A stretch of DNA of 64,000 bases from an uncultured Clostridia bacterium (GCA_947627575.1 CANQWN010000002.1:62001-126000), one strand, 5' to 3'. Numbered from the stretch's first letter, positions 52,207-61,349 are shown. Notes: a model not told the origin generated them from the sequence alone. Numbers and translations: made by a program.

Positions 52207-53178
52207 TTAAATATTTCTCTCAATATCCTGCCAATTTGTGTTGGAAAGTATCTCTGCGGTATCGCCCACAAAAACCTTTTGGGCTTCCGTATCTCCCTGC
52301 AACTGCCAAAGCATCCAAGCAGTCATATAGCCGTCTGTTAAGGTGAGCATATCTTCGTGTTCCGCGCCCGTAATTCTCGCGCGGATTTTTGTAACGTCTT
52401 GCCCCATCGCGCTGTAAATATCTTTAAGGGCTTCAAGCGGACATACGCCGCCGAACTCTTTGTAAATATCTTTAACCCCCGAATCGTCGGATTTTCCCGT
52501 TCCCGCCGTCATAAAATACGGAATTGTAATCTTTGTTGAGTCGTATTCCCAACCCATATTTTTTGCAAGGAAAGGATATGCCGCGCTGCCCGTAAATATT
52601 GTTTTGTATTTTTTGCTGTTTTCAAATTCGGTTGCCGCTCTTATAGCGCCCGCGCCCCCTTGCGAAAAGCCCATAATACCGATATCCGTTTGGCTTATCT
52701 TTTTATAAAAAACGCTGTCGAATTTATCGTTTAATTGCAATACATAGTCGAGCGTAAGCGAAGTGGATTCGCCCGACCCCGCCTGCCTGTCCTCGTTACC
52801 TGCGACGATAAATCCCCACGACGCAAGCCGTATAAAGTACGGCTCATAGTTAAGCGCGGCTACGTTACTTGCGTTGGTTATAACGATAAGCGGATATTCC
52901 CGCTTCTTACTTTCAAGTTCTTTCGGATACCAGACCCGGTATTTGTCTATTGTTTTGTTGCCTGCGTCGAAATCGGCGTTTGCGACCTCGTAATCCCCTA
53001 ATCCCGAATATTTTTTCTCCAATGGGGAATCGGATTTGAAGCCCGTATAGTAATCGTCGGTCAATTGCGGCTTTTGGGAATCGATTTTATTTTTTATCGT
53101 CAAGACGCCAATCAATACAATGACCGCGACTACTATAACGGCTACTGCGATTAAAATGCCTTTTAAAATTTTTTTCAT
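52207..53178 (-). CDS. Membrane-anchored alpha/beta hydrolase (dienelactone/chlorophyllase-like)
   Basis: 323 residues. N-terminal membrane helix (IAVAVIVVAVIVLIGVL). YPLIVITNASNVAALNYEPYF, GIMGFSQGGAGAI (nucleophile Ser in GxSxG, about residue 170), ITIPYFMTAGTGKSDD (Asp region) and AEHEDMLTLTDGYMTAW (His region) form the catalytic set. It probably sits on the outer face of the membrane. It lies 20 bases downstream of the other hydrolase gene. Confidence 0.8.
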   Translation of the reverse strand: MKKILKGILIAVAVIVVAVIVLIGVLTIKNKIDSQKPQLTDDYYTGFKSDSPLEKKYSGLGDYEVANADFDAGNKTIDKYRVWYPKELESKKREYPLIVITNASNVAALNYEPYFIRLASWGFIVAGNEDRQAGSGESTSLTLDYVLQLNDKFDSVFYKKISQTDIGIMGFSQGGAGAIRAATEFENSKKYKTIFTGSAAYPFLAKNMGWEYDSTKITIPYFMTAGTGKSDDSGVKDIYKEFGGVCPLEALKDIYSAMGQDVTKIRARITGAEHEDMLTLTDGYMTAWMLWQLQGDTEAQKVFVGDTAEILSNTNWQDIERNI

Positions 53179-53198
53179 AGAAATTATTACTTTTCCCC

Positions 53199-54254
53199 TT
53201 ATTTTGTCTTTTCGTTTACGAACGCCATCATTCTGTCAAATGCGTCCTTTGCAACGGGGTCTACTCTTTCCGAAGCCACAAAACAATGCTGTTTTGTTTC
53301 CCCGCGTTCGGCATAAGGGTCGATAAGAATATGTTCACAGCCGAGTTTTTGAAGTTCCCCGTGCATTACATTCATATCGTGTCTGTATTCACTGCCAAGA
53401 AGTACGGCGGCGGGGTAGTTTGCGGTAAGGCTCTTGATGTTGTTGTACCTTTTAATGTCGTTTTTATTGAGATAGATACTGCCCTTGACGTAATTTCCGA
53501 CAAGGATTTTCGTTGCAAAAGAGAAATTCTCGTAATCGAGGGGTGCGTCGTCAAGGACGACCGCCTTGACTTGTTCGGGCGTTAAAGCGGGGGTAATGCC
53601 GAGCAATCCGGCATATTCGGGATTTGTGATGATACTGCCGAGCTGGCTTGTCATTATAGCTCCCGCCGACGACCCCATAATCACAACATTGTCCATATTC
53701 AAGTGATATTCTGCGGCATGTTCTTGCATAAACGCAAACGCCCTGTTCGCCTGTATCAGCGGAACGGGGAAACGGCAGGCGGGGACGAGAGCATAGTCCA
53801 CGTTGACGATATTGTATCCCTCAGCGCAAATATCGTCGATGAGAGCCGTTGCTTCTGTTTCCGCCATAGGGTCGCCCATGTTCTTGCTGCCGGCGAAGAA
53901 TCCGCCGCCGTGAAAATAAAACAGAGTGGGGCGGCCAATGTCCCTGCGCTCGTCGGGATAAGTGACGTCGAGGTAGCTGTTTGGATATTCCGTATCGTAT
54001 TTTATTTCGCTGATAAGATACTGCCCGTTGTCCTTTTTGCCGTTTATCGGTTCATAATACGGCTCGTATGAATTGAACGGTTTGTTGCCGTAGGTAGCTC
54101 TCTGAATTAAGCCCACGATGATTTGCGTATTGCAAGTAACCACAAAATAAAGTATCAAGACCAAAATCACCAAGCCGCCTATAATAGAGCCGAAAATTAT
54201 AAGTCCTTTGTGCTTAACTTTCTTTTTAGGTTTGTCTATGGTTTGTTCTTCCAT
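53199..54254 (-). CDS. Membrane-anchored alpha/beta hydrolase (HSL/esterase-like)
   Basis: About 351 residues from MEEQTIDKPKKKVKHK. Membrane helix near residues 20-42 (IIGGLVILVLILYFVVTC). Oxyanion motif FYFHGGGFFAGS, nucleophile elbow VIMGSSAGAIMTSQLG, then the C-terminal Asp (LIDPYAERG) and His (KQHCFV) region. AGGAG nine bases before the ATG supports this start rather than one at 54359. Divergent from TetR gene II; GTAC-containing repeats lie between. Confidence 0.82.
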   Translation of the reverse strand: MEEQTIDKPKKKVKHKGLIIFGSIIGGLVILVLILYFVVTCNTQIIVGLIQRATYGNKPFNSYEPYYEPINGKKDNGQYLISEIKYDTEYPNSYLDVTYPDERRDIGRPTLFYFHGGGFFAGSKNMGDPMAETEATALIDDICAEGYNIVNVDYALVPACRFPVPLIQANRAFAFMQEHAAEYHLNMDNVVIMGSSAGAIMTSQLGSIITNPEYAGLLGITPALTPEQVKAVVLDDAPLDYENFSFATKILVGNYVKGSIYLNKNDIKRYNNIKSLTANYPAAVLLGSEYRHDMNVMHGELQKLGCEHILIDPYAERGETKQHCFVASERVDPVAKDAFDRMMAFVNEKTK

Positions 54255-54327
54255 TATATATAGCTCCTGTTCGCTTTGAGCGATTGACAAACCACAATTC
54301 GTATGATATACTATTTGTGGGATTATC

Positions 54328-54454
54328 GTACCAATAGTGTACCACTTTTTAATGCGCATGCGAAGCGTTTTGACCGCTTCGCGCAGGCAATGGTACTTTG
54401 CAAAAAAAGTTATCCATTGCGGTACGAAATCAAAAAATCAATGCGGAACGGTAC
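54328..54454. promoter_or_regulatory. Cluster of GTAC-containing motifs between the hydrolase and TetR gene II
   Basis: GTACCA occurs twice 11 bases apart (54328, 54339), TGGTAC at 54391, and GGTACGAAATC / GGTACAAAATC at 54421 and 54450 (29 apart). The two orientations face the two promoters. Likely binding sites of TetR protein II (inference). Confidence 0.4.
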
Positions 54455-54488
54455 AAAATCGATAAAAAGCACCATATAGGAGGACATT

Positions 54489-55001
54489 ATGGGCGGAAAT
54501 GCAAAAACAACGGAATTCTTAAAAGAGTGTCTTGCCGACGCGCTTATTAAACTGCTTCGGGAAAAGCCGATAGAAAAAATATCCGTTCCCGAAATCTCGG
54601 AAACGGCACAGGTCGGGAGAACGACTTATTTTCGTAACTTTTCAAGCAAACAAGAGGCAATTACTTATAAGCTGGTCAGGTTATGGGAACGCTGGGCGGA
54701 AGAACACGAGATCGCGGAACGGAAAAACTTTACGCCCGAAAACGGCTTGACCTTTTTTGAGTATAATTACAGCATAAAAGATATTCTTGCGCTTCTTTAT
54801 GAACGAGGCTTACAGACGGCGATCTACAATTCTTTTTATGAAATTATGGTGCCACAATATGGCGAGAATGCGCTCGAATGCTACAAAGGTAGGTTTTACT
54901 CCTATGGGCTGTTCGGGCTACTTGACGAATGGGTTAGGCGCGGCTTCCACGAACCGCCGCAGGAAATGCAGTCTTATATCAATAAGATTTGCGGAAAATA
55001 A
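54489..55001 (+). CDS. TetR/AcrR-family transcriptional regulator (II)
   Basis: 170 residues. HTH: ALIKLLREKPIEKISVPEISETAQVGRTTYFRNFSSKQEAI. The short C-terminal domain (FGLLDEWVRRGFHEPPQEMQSYI) resembles that of TetR_C proteins such as those next to membrane-linked hydrolases and efflux genes. It likely controls the two hydrolases and itself. Confidence 0.85.
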   Translation: MGGNAKTTEFLKECLADALIKLLREKPIEKISVPEISETAQVGRTTYFRNFSSKQEAITYKLVRLWERWAEEHEIAERKNFTPENGLTFFEYNYSIKDILALLYERGLQTAIYNSFYEIMVPQYGENALECYKGRFYSYGLFGLLDEWVRRGFHEPPQEMQSYINKICGK

Positions 55002-55279
55002 ATTAAGATTAGACTGTAAGGAAGATTATACCGCATCATGTTTCTTCTTCCTACACTACACCGCAAATAACTGCAAGATTCAAAATTAGAAGCGTGCCTA
55101 TAACAAAAAGCGGGGAGTATCCCTGCTTTTTTTTGACTCGCCCAAAGGTGTATTCCGATAAAAAATTTTGTTTTGATTCCCTATGGAATACGCCCTTTTG
55201 CGCCCCTTTTTTTGTGCGTAAATATATTGATTTTAACGGAATATTCACTTTACGGCGGGGCGCGGCATAATATTATTTT

Positions 55280-56062
55280 ATGAAAACTTTGGTCGCTTTT
55301 TATTTTTCGGGCACGGGCAATACGCTTTATATAGCCGAATATCTGTGCAAAAAACTATCGTCCGCATACAACTGCGAACTGTGCGATATCACGGATACCG
55401 AAAATTACAGGGAAAAAGCCGTTCGCGCAGACGCGCTGATGTTCGCGTTCCCCATTTACGGCTCCGCCCCTCCCATCCCGATGAGGAACTTCGTGCACGT
55501 CTGCGGAGGGCTTTTGTGCGGGAAAAATGTGATAATAGCGGAAACGCAATACTTCTTTTCGGGCGACGGGGCGGCAAGTTTGGGCAGGACGATAAAGAAA
55601 TACGGCGGAATTATTATCGGCGCGGAAACCTTCAATATGCCAAACAACCTTGCCGACTGCAAAATTTTTGCGGTTAAAAACGGCGGCGAAACGCAAAAGA
55701 CGCTGGCAAAGGCAAAAAAGCGCGCCGACAGGTTTGCGGCAAGATTGTTGAAGGGCAATGCGCGGCGGCGGGGATTTTGCGCCCTGTCGCACGGCGTGGG
55801 ATATTTTTCGCAGCGCAAATTCTGGATGCGGAACGAAACGGCGAAGCGGGATAAAATGAAAATTTACCCCGAACGGTGCGTGGGTTGCGGGCTTTGCGCA
55901 AAAAGCTGTCCGGTAAAAAACATAGAGATGCGCGGCGGGCGCCCCGTACCCTCCGGCAACTGCGTTATGTGTTACAGATGCGTAAATTTGTGCCCGAAAA
56001 AAGCCATAACCGTTTTGGGTACCGCCCCGCCCGAAAAACAATACTTCGGTCCCAAACGCTGA
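55280..56062 (+). CDS. EFR1-family flavodoxin/ferredoxin protein
   Basis: 260 residues. Flavodoxin part at the N-terminus: FYFSGTGNTLYIAEYL (FMN phosphate loop), and two [4Fe-4S] sites at the C-terminus: CVGCGLCAKSCPVKNI and CVMCYRCVNLCPKKAI. The family occurs in anaerobes and is taken to move electrons between ferredoxin-like partners. The start at 55280 has no Shine-Dalgarno sequence; AT-rich -10-like sequence directly in front suggests a leaderless transcript. The 55002-55279 gap before it holds no gene I can recognise. Confidence 0.85.
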   Translation: MKTLVAFYFSGTGNTLYIAEYLCKKLSSAYNCELCDITDTENYREKAVRADALMFAFPIYGSAPPIPMRNFVHVCGGLLCGKNVIIAETQYFFSGDGAASLGRTIKKYGGIIIGAETFNMPNNLADCKIFAVKNGGETQKTLAKAKKRADRFAARLLKGNARRRGFCALSHGVGYFSQRKFWMRNETAKRDKMKIYPERCVGCGLCAKSCPVKNIEMRGGRPVPSGNCVMCYRCVNLCPKKAITVLGTAPPEKQYFGPKR

Positions 56063-56113
56063 CGGCGGGGAAATTTTGCGGCTTTTATACTGCCGCAAGG
56101 CTTTTGCATATTT

Positions 56114-56143
56114 AAAAGGCAGTCCTTAAAAGGACTGCCTTTT
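56114..56143 (+). terminator. Terminator after the EFR1 gene
   Basis: 13-14 bp stem AAAAGGCAGTCCTT / AGGACTGCCTTTT with a 3-base loop and more T behind. It is symmetrical and could serve the minus-strand gene as well. Confidence 0.85.
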
Positions 56144-56183
56144 TTAATGAAATTTTTATATGTTTACCACCGCGGGCGAACTT

Positions 56184-56909
56184 TTAACCGCCTAATATTT
56201 TATTGTTTTTACGTACGGCATCTTTTATAAAGCGTATAAAGCCGCTTTCCGACAGTTCGCTTTCCGAAACGCCGAACGGTGCAAGCACGGCGTTAAGTTT
56301 TTGCCAATTTGTTACATAGTTTACCGCCCCGTCGCGCTTGCGCGGACTTACGCGATACCAGCGGGTTATGCTTGCCCCCGCTTTAAGCGACGGGCTGGCT
56401 TCGGAATTGTTTTTGTTTTTCACCTGCAACAAAAGCGAGCCGTCCGGTGAACACACGTCCACATATTTCAAAATCCCCGAACAGTGCAAAAGATTGTGCC
56501 TTGCCGCGGCTTCCGCCACATACTCTTCGAGAAGATAGCCCTGAACGCCTTCCGCGCCCATATATCTGGCGTGCAATTTAAGTTGCGCCACCGCCTCTTC
56601 TTCCGTCATACCGCACGCCGAAGTGACTATCGCCACAACCGACATATCGTCTGTTACGGCTTTGGGCGTTGCGCGATAATTTTTGGGGGTTACCGCGCGG
56701 ATGGAATTGTAAAGCGCAATCCATTCGTCAATAAACATGCGGTAATCGGTTATATTCATACTTATGTACGGAAACAGCGAATAGCCGCCGCAGGAAAGCG
56801 CAACGTTGAATATACGCGTTATGTCCTCTTCGTCGGAGGCGGCGGAGCGGGCTTTTAAAAAATAGTCTTCAACTTCTTCCGGCGTCGCGCCGAAATTTTT
56901 AAGTTCCAT
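56184..56909 (-). CDS. Restriction-endonuclease-like protein (SinI-type), no methylase nearby
   Basis: 241 residues. ILKYVDVCSPDGSLLLQVKNKNNSE (about residues 146-170) fits a D-(x)n-QxK catalytic core of the PD-(D/E)XK fold, with Asp151, Gln162 and Lys164. The run QVKNKNNSEASPSLKAG, then ITRWYRV and NWQKLNAVL, resembles the SinI family of restriction enzymes as I remember it. No DNA methyltransferase gene is in the window. It has its own promoter (56927-56955). I consider the nuclease fold likely, but the specificity and activity are unknown. Confidence 0.5.
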   Translation of the reverse strand: MELKNFGATPEEVEDYFLKARSAASDEEDITRIFNVALSCGGYSLFPYISMNITDYRMFIDEWIALYNSIRAVTPKNYRATPKAVTDDMSVVAIVTSACGMTEEEAVAQLKLHARYMGAEGVQGYLLEEYVAEAAARHNLLHCSGILKYVDVCSPDGSLLLQVKNKNNSEASPSLKAGASITRWYRVSPRKRDGAVNYVTNWQKLNAVLAPFGVSESELSESGFIRFIKDAVRKNNKILGG

Positions 56910-56926
56910 AACAACCTCTCGGCTGT

Positions 56927-56955
56927 ATTATATCACCATTTGCGCAAGTGTGCAA
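56927..56955 (-). promoter_or_regulatory. Promoter of the endonuclease-like gene
   Basis: Minus strand TTGCAC (56950-56955), 17 bases, TATAAT (56927-56932). The start codon is served by GAGAGG. Confidence 0.7.
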
Positions 56956-57066
56956 CTTTATTTTTTACGGCTTTGTCGATATGTTTGCACATAATCGGCG
57001 CACAATGCAACTTCCCCGCTATTGAAGCCGTGATTGCCGTTCATACATATGTTAAATAAAAAATTT

Positions 57067-57101
57067 ATCCCCGCCCTGCGCTTAAAACGCATGGCGGGGA
57101 T
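57067..57101. terminator. Orphan terminator-like hairpin at the edge of the AT-rich block
   Basis: 9-bp stem ATCCCCGCC / GGCGGGGAT around an inner TGCG/CGCA stem, with T-rich sequence on the minus-strand side. No gene ends here now, so it may be the remnant of a gene that the AT-rich module replaced. Confidence 0.5.
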
Positions 57102-57211
57102 TTCAATATATATCGTCTTTATCAGCCTTTGCAACCCTTTATCGCAACTTCTTCCGCTTGTTATTTTTAACTTAATAGCCTTTCATTTATAGTCTTTCCC
57201 TTCATCGCTTA

Positions 57212-57267
57212 CTATTACCGCCTGCCCATCCTCTCTTCCCTATTATCGCCTCTCTATCCTCTCTTCC
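57212..57267. repeat. Two 28-bp direct repeats, pyrimidine-rich
   Basis: CTATTACCGCCTGCCCATCC is followed after 28 bases by CTATTATCGCCTCTCTATCC; both units end CTCTCTTCCC. The stretch 56956-57306 holds this, the hairpin above and no gene. Confidence 0.65.
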
Positions 57268-57306
57268 CTAATCACATTCCCCCTCCCCGCCCCGAAGTTT
57301 TAGCTA

Positions 57307-57324
57307 AAATAACTATTTATTATT
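57307..57324 (+). repeat. 18-bp shared element, left copy
   Basis: AAATAACTATTTATTATT, 12 bases before the GNAT-SHMT start. The same 18 bases occur in inverted orientation at 61350-61367 in front of the NTPase gene. It includes a TATTAT -10-like sequence. Confidence 0.8.
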
Positions 57325-57336
57325 GAGGGTAAAAAT

Positions 57337-58995
57337 ATGAATAGTCCACAAATTCGAACATATTGCGAACAAGACAGAGATGCAATATTAGTGTTTTTTG
57401 ATACAGTGTTTTCTGAAAATGCAAGAATACTCGATTTACATGGGAAAGACGCAGATCTTGTGAATATTGGGAAATCATATTGCGAACAAGGCGAATTTTG
57501 GATTCTTGCGTGCGGTAAAAATATTATAGGAACTATTGCACTAAGAAAATTGATGGATTTCTATGAAATAAGAAGATTTTTCATTTTAAAAAAATATAAG
57601 CATTTGGGCTATGGGCGGCTTATGCTTTTTACTGTTATAAAATACGCTTTTTTGAACGGGATAACTCAATTGAAGATAGCAACTATGCAGTCTGGCTTGG
57701 AAATCAATCACTTATTGTCTGAATACCATTTTTATTCAATTGAAAATTATAATCACAGTTCGGCTGATTTGTTTTGGCAAATTGATTTGAACTCAAAATC
57801 TGTATATACTTCGTTCTTTTCGCGTGCAAATAAAATTTTAGAACAAAATCTAATATTAAATCCAACAGAAAATTTTCCCTACTACGAAGAATTTAACACG
57901 GATAATTTCGAAGATATATATGTCAGCGAACGCTATAAATCTATAAATGATATTGTAATTTTTGGAAAAAGAAATGAAATGATTGACTTATATGATATTA
58001 CTAAGCAAATATGGAGAACACGCCTAAATGCCTACGATGTAGATTTGAAAACTATGTCCGGACTCAACGCTCATCTTATTTTCTTTTTAAGTGTTGCAAA
58101 GCCTGGCGATTCTGTATTGTTGCTACCTGAACTTGCTGGTGGTCATTATTCAACTGAAAACATGTTAAAAAAAATTGGGATGAGAGTATTTTTATTCCCT
58201 GTTGATTTAAATAATCACTGTATTGATGTTGAAAAAAGTTCCCGTCTTATTAACAAGATTACTCCTAAGTTTATTTTCATAGATCGAAGCGAAGGAATTA
58301 ATTATGAGGATTTTAGTTGGTTAGCACAATTCTCTGAATCAATAAAAATTTTTGATGCATCACAATATTTATCACAGATTCTGACAGGTTACTATCCCAG
58401 TCCGTTTTTACAAGGATTCGACTATATATTGTCTTCCCTACATAAAAACTATCCTGGTCCGCAAAAAAGTATAATTGCAACAAAAAATAACACCGAAGTT
58501 TGGTCTAAATTCTTGATCGAATCAAAAACATTTATATCAAATACTCATCCACAAAATATTTTCAAGTCGGTAATTCCAATGTTAAATATGGCATTTTTGC
58601 AGAAATACTCAATCAATTCAATAAAATTATGCAATGAATTATATAATGAGTTGTTAATGTTAAATATTCCAGTAATTAAGCGTGATGAGAGATTTCAACC
58701 AACACCTCATATATGGATTAGACCTGCAACACAACGAAAAGCTTATGAACTTTTTTTGAAATTGGAAGATGCTAGCATATGCACAAATTATAGAAAATTA
58801 CCTTACAATCTAGGATTTGGATTGCGTCTTGGAGTGAATGGAGCTATTCGCCAAGGACTTAAATCAACACATATCTCTTCGTTGGCAAAATACATTGCCA
58901 AACTAAATATTGAAAAAGCTTACAATCTGAAGTTATATAAAGAAATTCATAGATTTATCCGCAACATCATTGCAAAATCATCGGATAAAATTTAA
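57337..58995 (+). CDS. GNAT acetyltransferase - SHMT-like PLP enzyme fusion
   Basis: 552 residues, unusually AT-rich. Residues 1-150 are a GNAT domain with the acetyl-CoA loop YKHLGYGRLMLFTV (about 88-101). Residues 160-530 follow serine hydroxymethyltransferase in detail: LILNPTENF (like IASENF), SGLNAHLIFF (241-250), KPGDSVLL, AGGHYST (GGH at 268-270), IFDASQYLSQI (PLP-pyridine Asp, about 340) and SSLHKNYPGPQKS (Schiff-base Lys about 370, as in THKTLRGP). SHMT-like relatives make or cleave beta-hydroxy amino acids (threonine aldolase or transaldolase activity); the substrate here is not known. It is convergent with the NTPase gene and overlaps it by 29 bases. Confidence 0.75.
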   Translation: MNSPQIRTYCEQDRDAILVFFDTVFSENARILDLHGKDADLVNIGKSYCEQGEFWILACGKNIIGTIALRKLMDFYEIRRFFILKKYKHLGYGRLMLFTVIKYAFLNGITQLKIATMQSGLEINHLLSEYHFYSIENYNHSSADLFWQIDLNSKSVYTSFFSRANKILEQNLILNPTENFPYYEEFNTDNFEDIYVSERYKSINDIVIFGKRNEMIDLYDITKQIWRTRLNAYDVDLKTMSGLNAHLIFFLSVAKPGDSVLLLPELAGGHYSTENMLKKIGMRVFLFPVDLNNHCIDVEKSSRLINKITPKFIFIDRSEGINYEDFSWLAQFSESIKIFDASQYLSQILTGYYPSPFLQGFDYILSSLHKNYPGPQKSIIATKNNTEVWSKFLIESKTFISNTHPQNIFKSVIPMLNMAFLQKYSINSIKLCNELYNELLMLNIPVIKRDERFQPTPHIWIRPATQRKAYELFLKLEDASICTNYRKLPYNLGFGLRLGVNGAIRQGLKSTHISSLAKYIAKLNIEKAYNLKLYKEIHRFIRNIIAKSSDKI

Positions 58996-61333
58996 TACAG
59001 TCACAAACATCTTTATATCTCAGGTTGGAGCAATTCATAGATGCAACCAATGTCTTTTCTATCAGCCAATTTTCTTGAATTGGAATAGATTTTAGCTCAA
59101 TTTTAGCCTCATTGATAGCGTTGTTATCATAAGAAAAACTTAATAAAAGCTTATAAAGTCCTTTTAATATCTTTACACGCATTATGCCGTATTGATTTTT
59201 GAACTGATTATAGATATTCTCCGAATTATTTAAAACTTCATCAATTTTATTTGTAACGCATACATTTTCTTGCTTGGAATAATTACTGATACAATAATCT
59301 AATATAAGCAACTTTCCTATTAAAGAATCCGAAAATGCAATAAAAACGTCAATGCGATTTTTTTCAGCATCTTGTCTAAATCTCTTTACTTCTTGAATTA
59401 GGTCCTTATATTCTGCATCATTAAAAATTGCTTTCAAATCAACCAGTTTGACCGATGTTGCGGCTTTTGACTTAAGTTTTTGATAATCATTTGCTAATGC
59501 AGCTTCATATGCGACTTTTGCACACTTTGAAGGCTCTTCGATTGCGTTATTACCATTTTTGAGAAATGAGGCACAAACACTATGATAGTGATAAAACCCC
59601 GCCTTGAAATATAAAAGTATATAGTAATTGTAATTACTTTTTGATGAAAATATATCTTCGAATTCTTTTTGCAATTGCTTATTTTGGCTTTCTATCAAGG
59701 TCCCAGTCATCCAATACATTCTTAATTGATCCATAAAACACCGCTCAATAACAGATAAAATCAGCTCATCGTTATACCCACCATTGTATAAGTCAATTAA
59801 TGATTTTCTAATATAATTTAAAGAATCAATGTTGAAGTATCCACGTTCGCTCGCCATATGGTTTATCCAATACTTTCCATATAGTTGAAAACTAAGTTCT
59901 TTGCTAGACAATAAGTCTTTTATATACAAGATAACCTTTTTTACAATTGTTTCTTCACAGCTACCATGTAGAGTTTCTATAAGCTTAAATTCATATCTCA
60001 ATTTATTGGAGATATCAATGAGGAGCAAATTCTCAAAACAAGAAATTGCCTTTGTAAAATTATTTAAAACATAGTTTAAAAATCCTTCTTCATATAGAAA
60101 TTCACAATTATTGTTATTTCTCGTATAAAATTCTTGTAGCGCATTATTTAATTTGATAAAATTTGCATGAACAATAGCAAATGAAAATAAATTCAAGTGA
60201 TCGCTGAAGGAATATTTTTTTCGCTCACTATCAGGTAAGTCAAGAAGATTAAGCCAAAGGATTTCATCTCCTATGTCATTAAAAAAGAGTTCCCTATATT
60301 TTATCAGTTTTTCATCTCGAAGTTTATGAAATGGAAACAAAGTAAAAAGAAACTTATCCGACGATATACTTCTATTGATTCTATAATAGGAAGAATTGAT
60401 AGGAAAAACTTCAATTAGATTTAGTTTTGCTAGTTTTCGTAAAGCAACTTTTAATTTTAGAAACTGCTTCCCATGCAATTGAGATAGTTTTTTTATTTCA
60501 TTTATGTTACATATGTTATGATACCGCGACAAAACCGCAATGGTCAAAAGAATATTTAAAGTATAATAGTCTCCACTCAATGCTTTCAGTGTTGAACTAA
60601 GCGACTGAGGCTGTAAAGAAGAAAAATGGTAGTCTTGAAATTCTATTAATGAATCACCAACATTATCCTGCATTAATTTTTGTAATATGCTTTCACTGTT
60701 TTCTTCGATAACCAATACACAGCAATTTTTTTGATTGCAAATTTCTTTTAACCTTTCAGTCATCGATCCGTCTGCTTCATTAATATTATCAAATATTATT
60801 ATTCTATTGTTGAAAGCATATAAAGGGATTTTATTAATATGGTTCGATACAACGCTTGCATCATTATAACAATCAATGTATTCATATCCAGAGAGCAATT
60901 GTGTCTTATGCAGTATTAAATTATGAAGAATATAATCAATTATAAAGTTTACGCTTTCACTTTTACCAGAATAAGGTTTCCCAAATATTAAGATAGGAAT
61001 ATGAGCAATCGCACCATTGCTATTTGCAAAAATACTATCTAATATGCGCTTTTGTTCAAGAGTAGCATATTTTTTATAATGGAACTTAAACTTAATATAC
61101 AAAAAATTAACAATCGGTTGTCCCCATCGGCAAATCATAATAAAATCGCCTATAGAAAACACCCCACATATCCAAAATATGGTACTAATAATGAATAAGC
61201 ACCGATTTTGCTTTAATTGTCCAATAATCGCAAGTACAAGTAATAATATTGCCACAAGAGCTAAGAAAACATCTACTAAAATAGAAATGATTCTTACGGC
61301 ATTAGATTTAAAATCTTTCCTCTCAACGATCAT
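58967..61333 (-). CDS. Membrane-anchored STAND-type P-loop NTPase with helical repeats
   Basis: 788 residues, AT-rich. Two N-terminal membrane helices (about 13-37 and 45-66). P-loop ILIFGKPYSGKSESVNFI (Walker A 118-125), Walker B NRIIIFDNINEADG (about 176-189), a winged-helix-like stretch about residues 240-320 (LSTLKALSGDYYTLNILLTIAVLSRY), then helical, TPR-like repeats to the C-terminus (EGFLNYVLNNFTKAISCFENLL). The layout is that of STAND sensors: membrane part, NTPase, WHD, repeats. No effector domain is recognised. The start at 61333 has no Shine-Dalgarno sequence and the 18-bp element lies 16 bases upstream. Confidence 0.65.
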   Translation of the reverse strand: MIVERKDFKSNAVRIISILVDVFLALVAILLLVLAIIGQLKQNRCLFIISTIFWICGVFSIGDFIMICRWGQPIVNFLYIKFKFHYKKYATLEQKRILDSIFANSNGAIAHIPILIFGKPYSGKSESVNFIIDYILHNLILHKTQLLSGYEYIDCYNDASVVSNHINKIPLYAFNNRIIIFDNINEADGSMTERLKEICNQKNCCVLVIEENSESILQKLMQDNVGDSLIEFQDYHFSSLQPQSLSSTLKALSGDYYTLNILLTIAVLSRYHNICNINEIKKLSQLHGKQFLKLKVALRKLAKLNLIEVFPINSSYYRINRSISSDKFLFTLFPFHKLRDEKLIKYRELFFNDIGDEILWLNLLDLPDSERKKYSFSDHLNLFSFAIVHANFIKLNNALQEFYTRNNNNCEFLYEEGFLNYVLNNFTKAISCFENLLLIDISNKLRYEFKLIETLHGSCEETIVKKVILYIKDLLSSKELSFQLYGKYWINHMASERGYFNIDSLNYIRKSLIDLYNGGYNDELILSVIERCFMDQLRMYWMTGTLIESQNKQLQKEFEDIFSSKSNYNYYILLYFKAGFYHYHSVCASFLKNGNNAIEEPSKCAKVAYEAALANDYQKLKSKAATSVKLVDLKAIFNDAEYKDLIQEVKRFRQDAEKNRIDVFIAFSDSLIGKLLILDYCISNYSKQENVCVTNKIDEVLNNSENIYNQFKNQYGIMRVKILKGLYKLLLSFSYDNNAINEAKIELKSIPIQENWLIEKTLVASMNCSNLRYKDVCDCIKFYPMILQ

Positions 61334-61349
61334 AATATAATTAGCTTTA

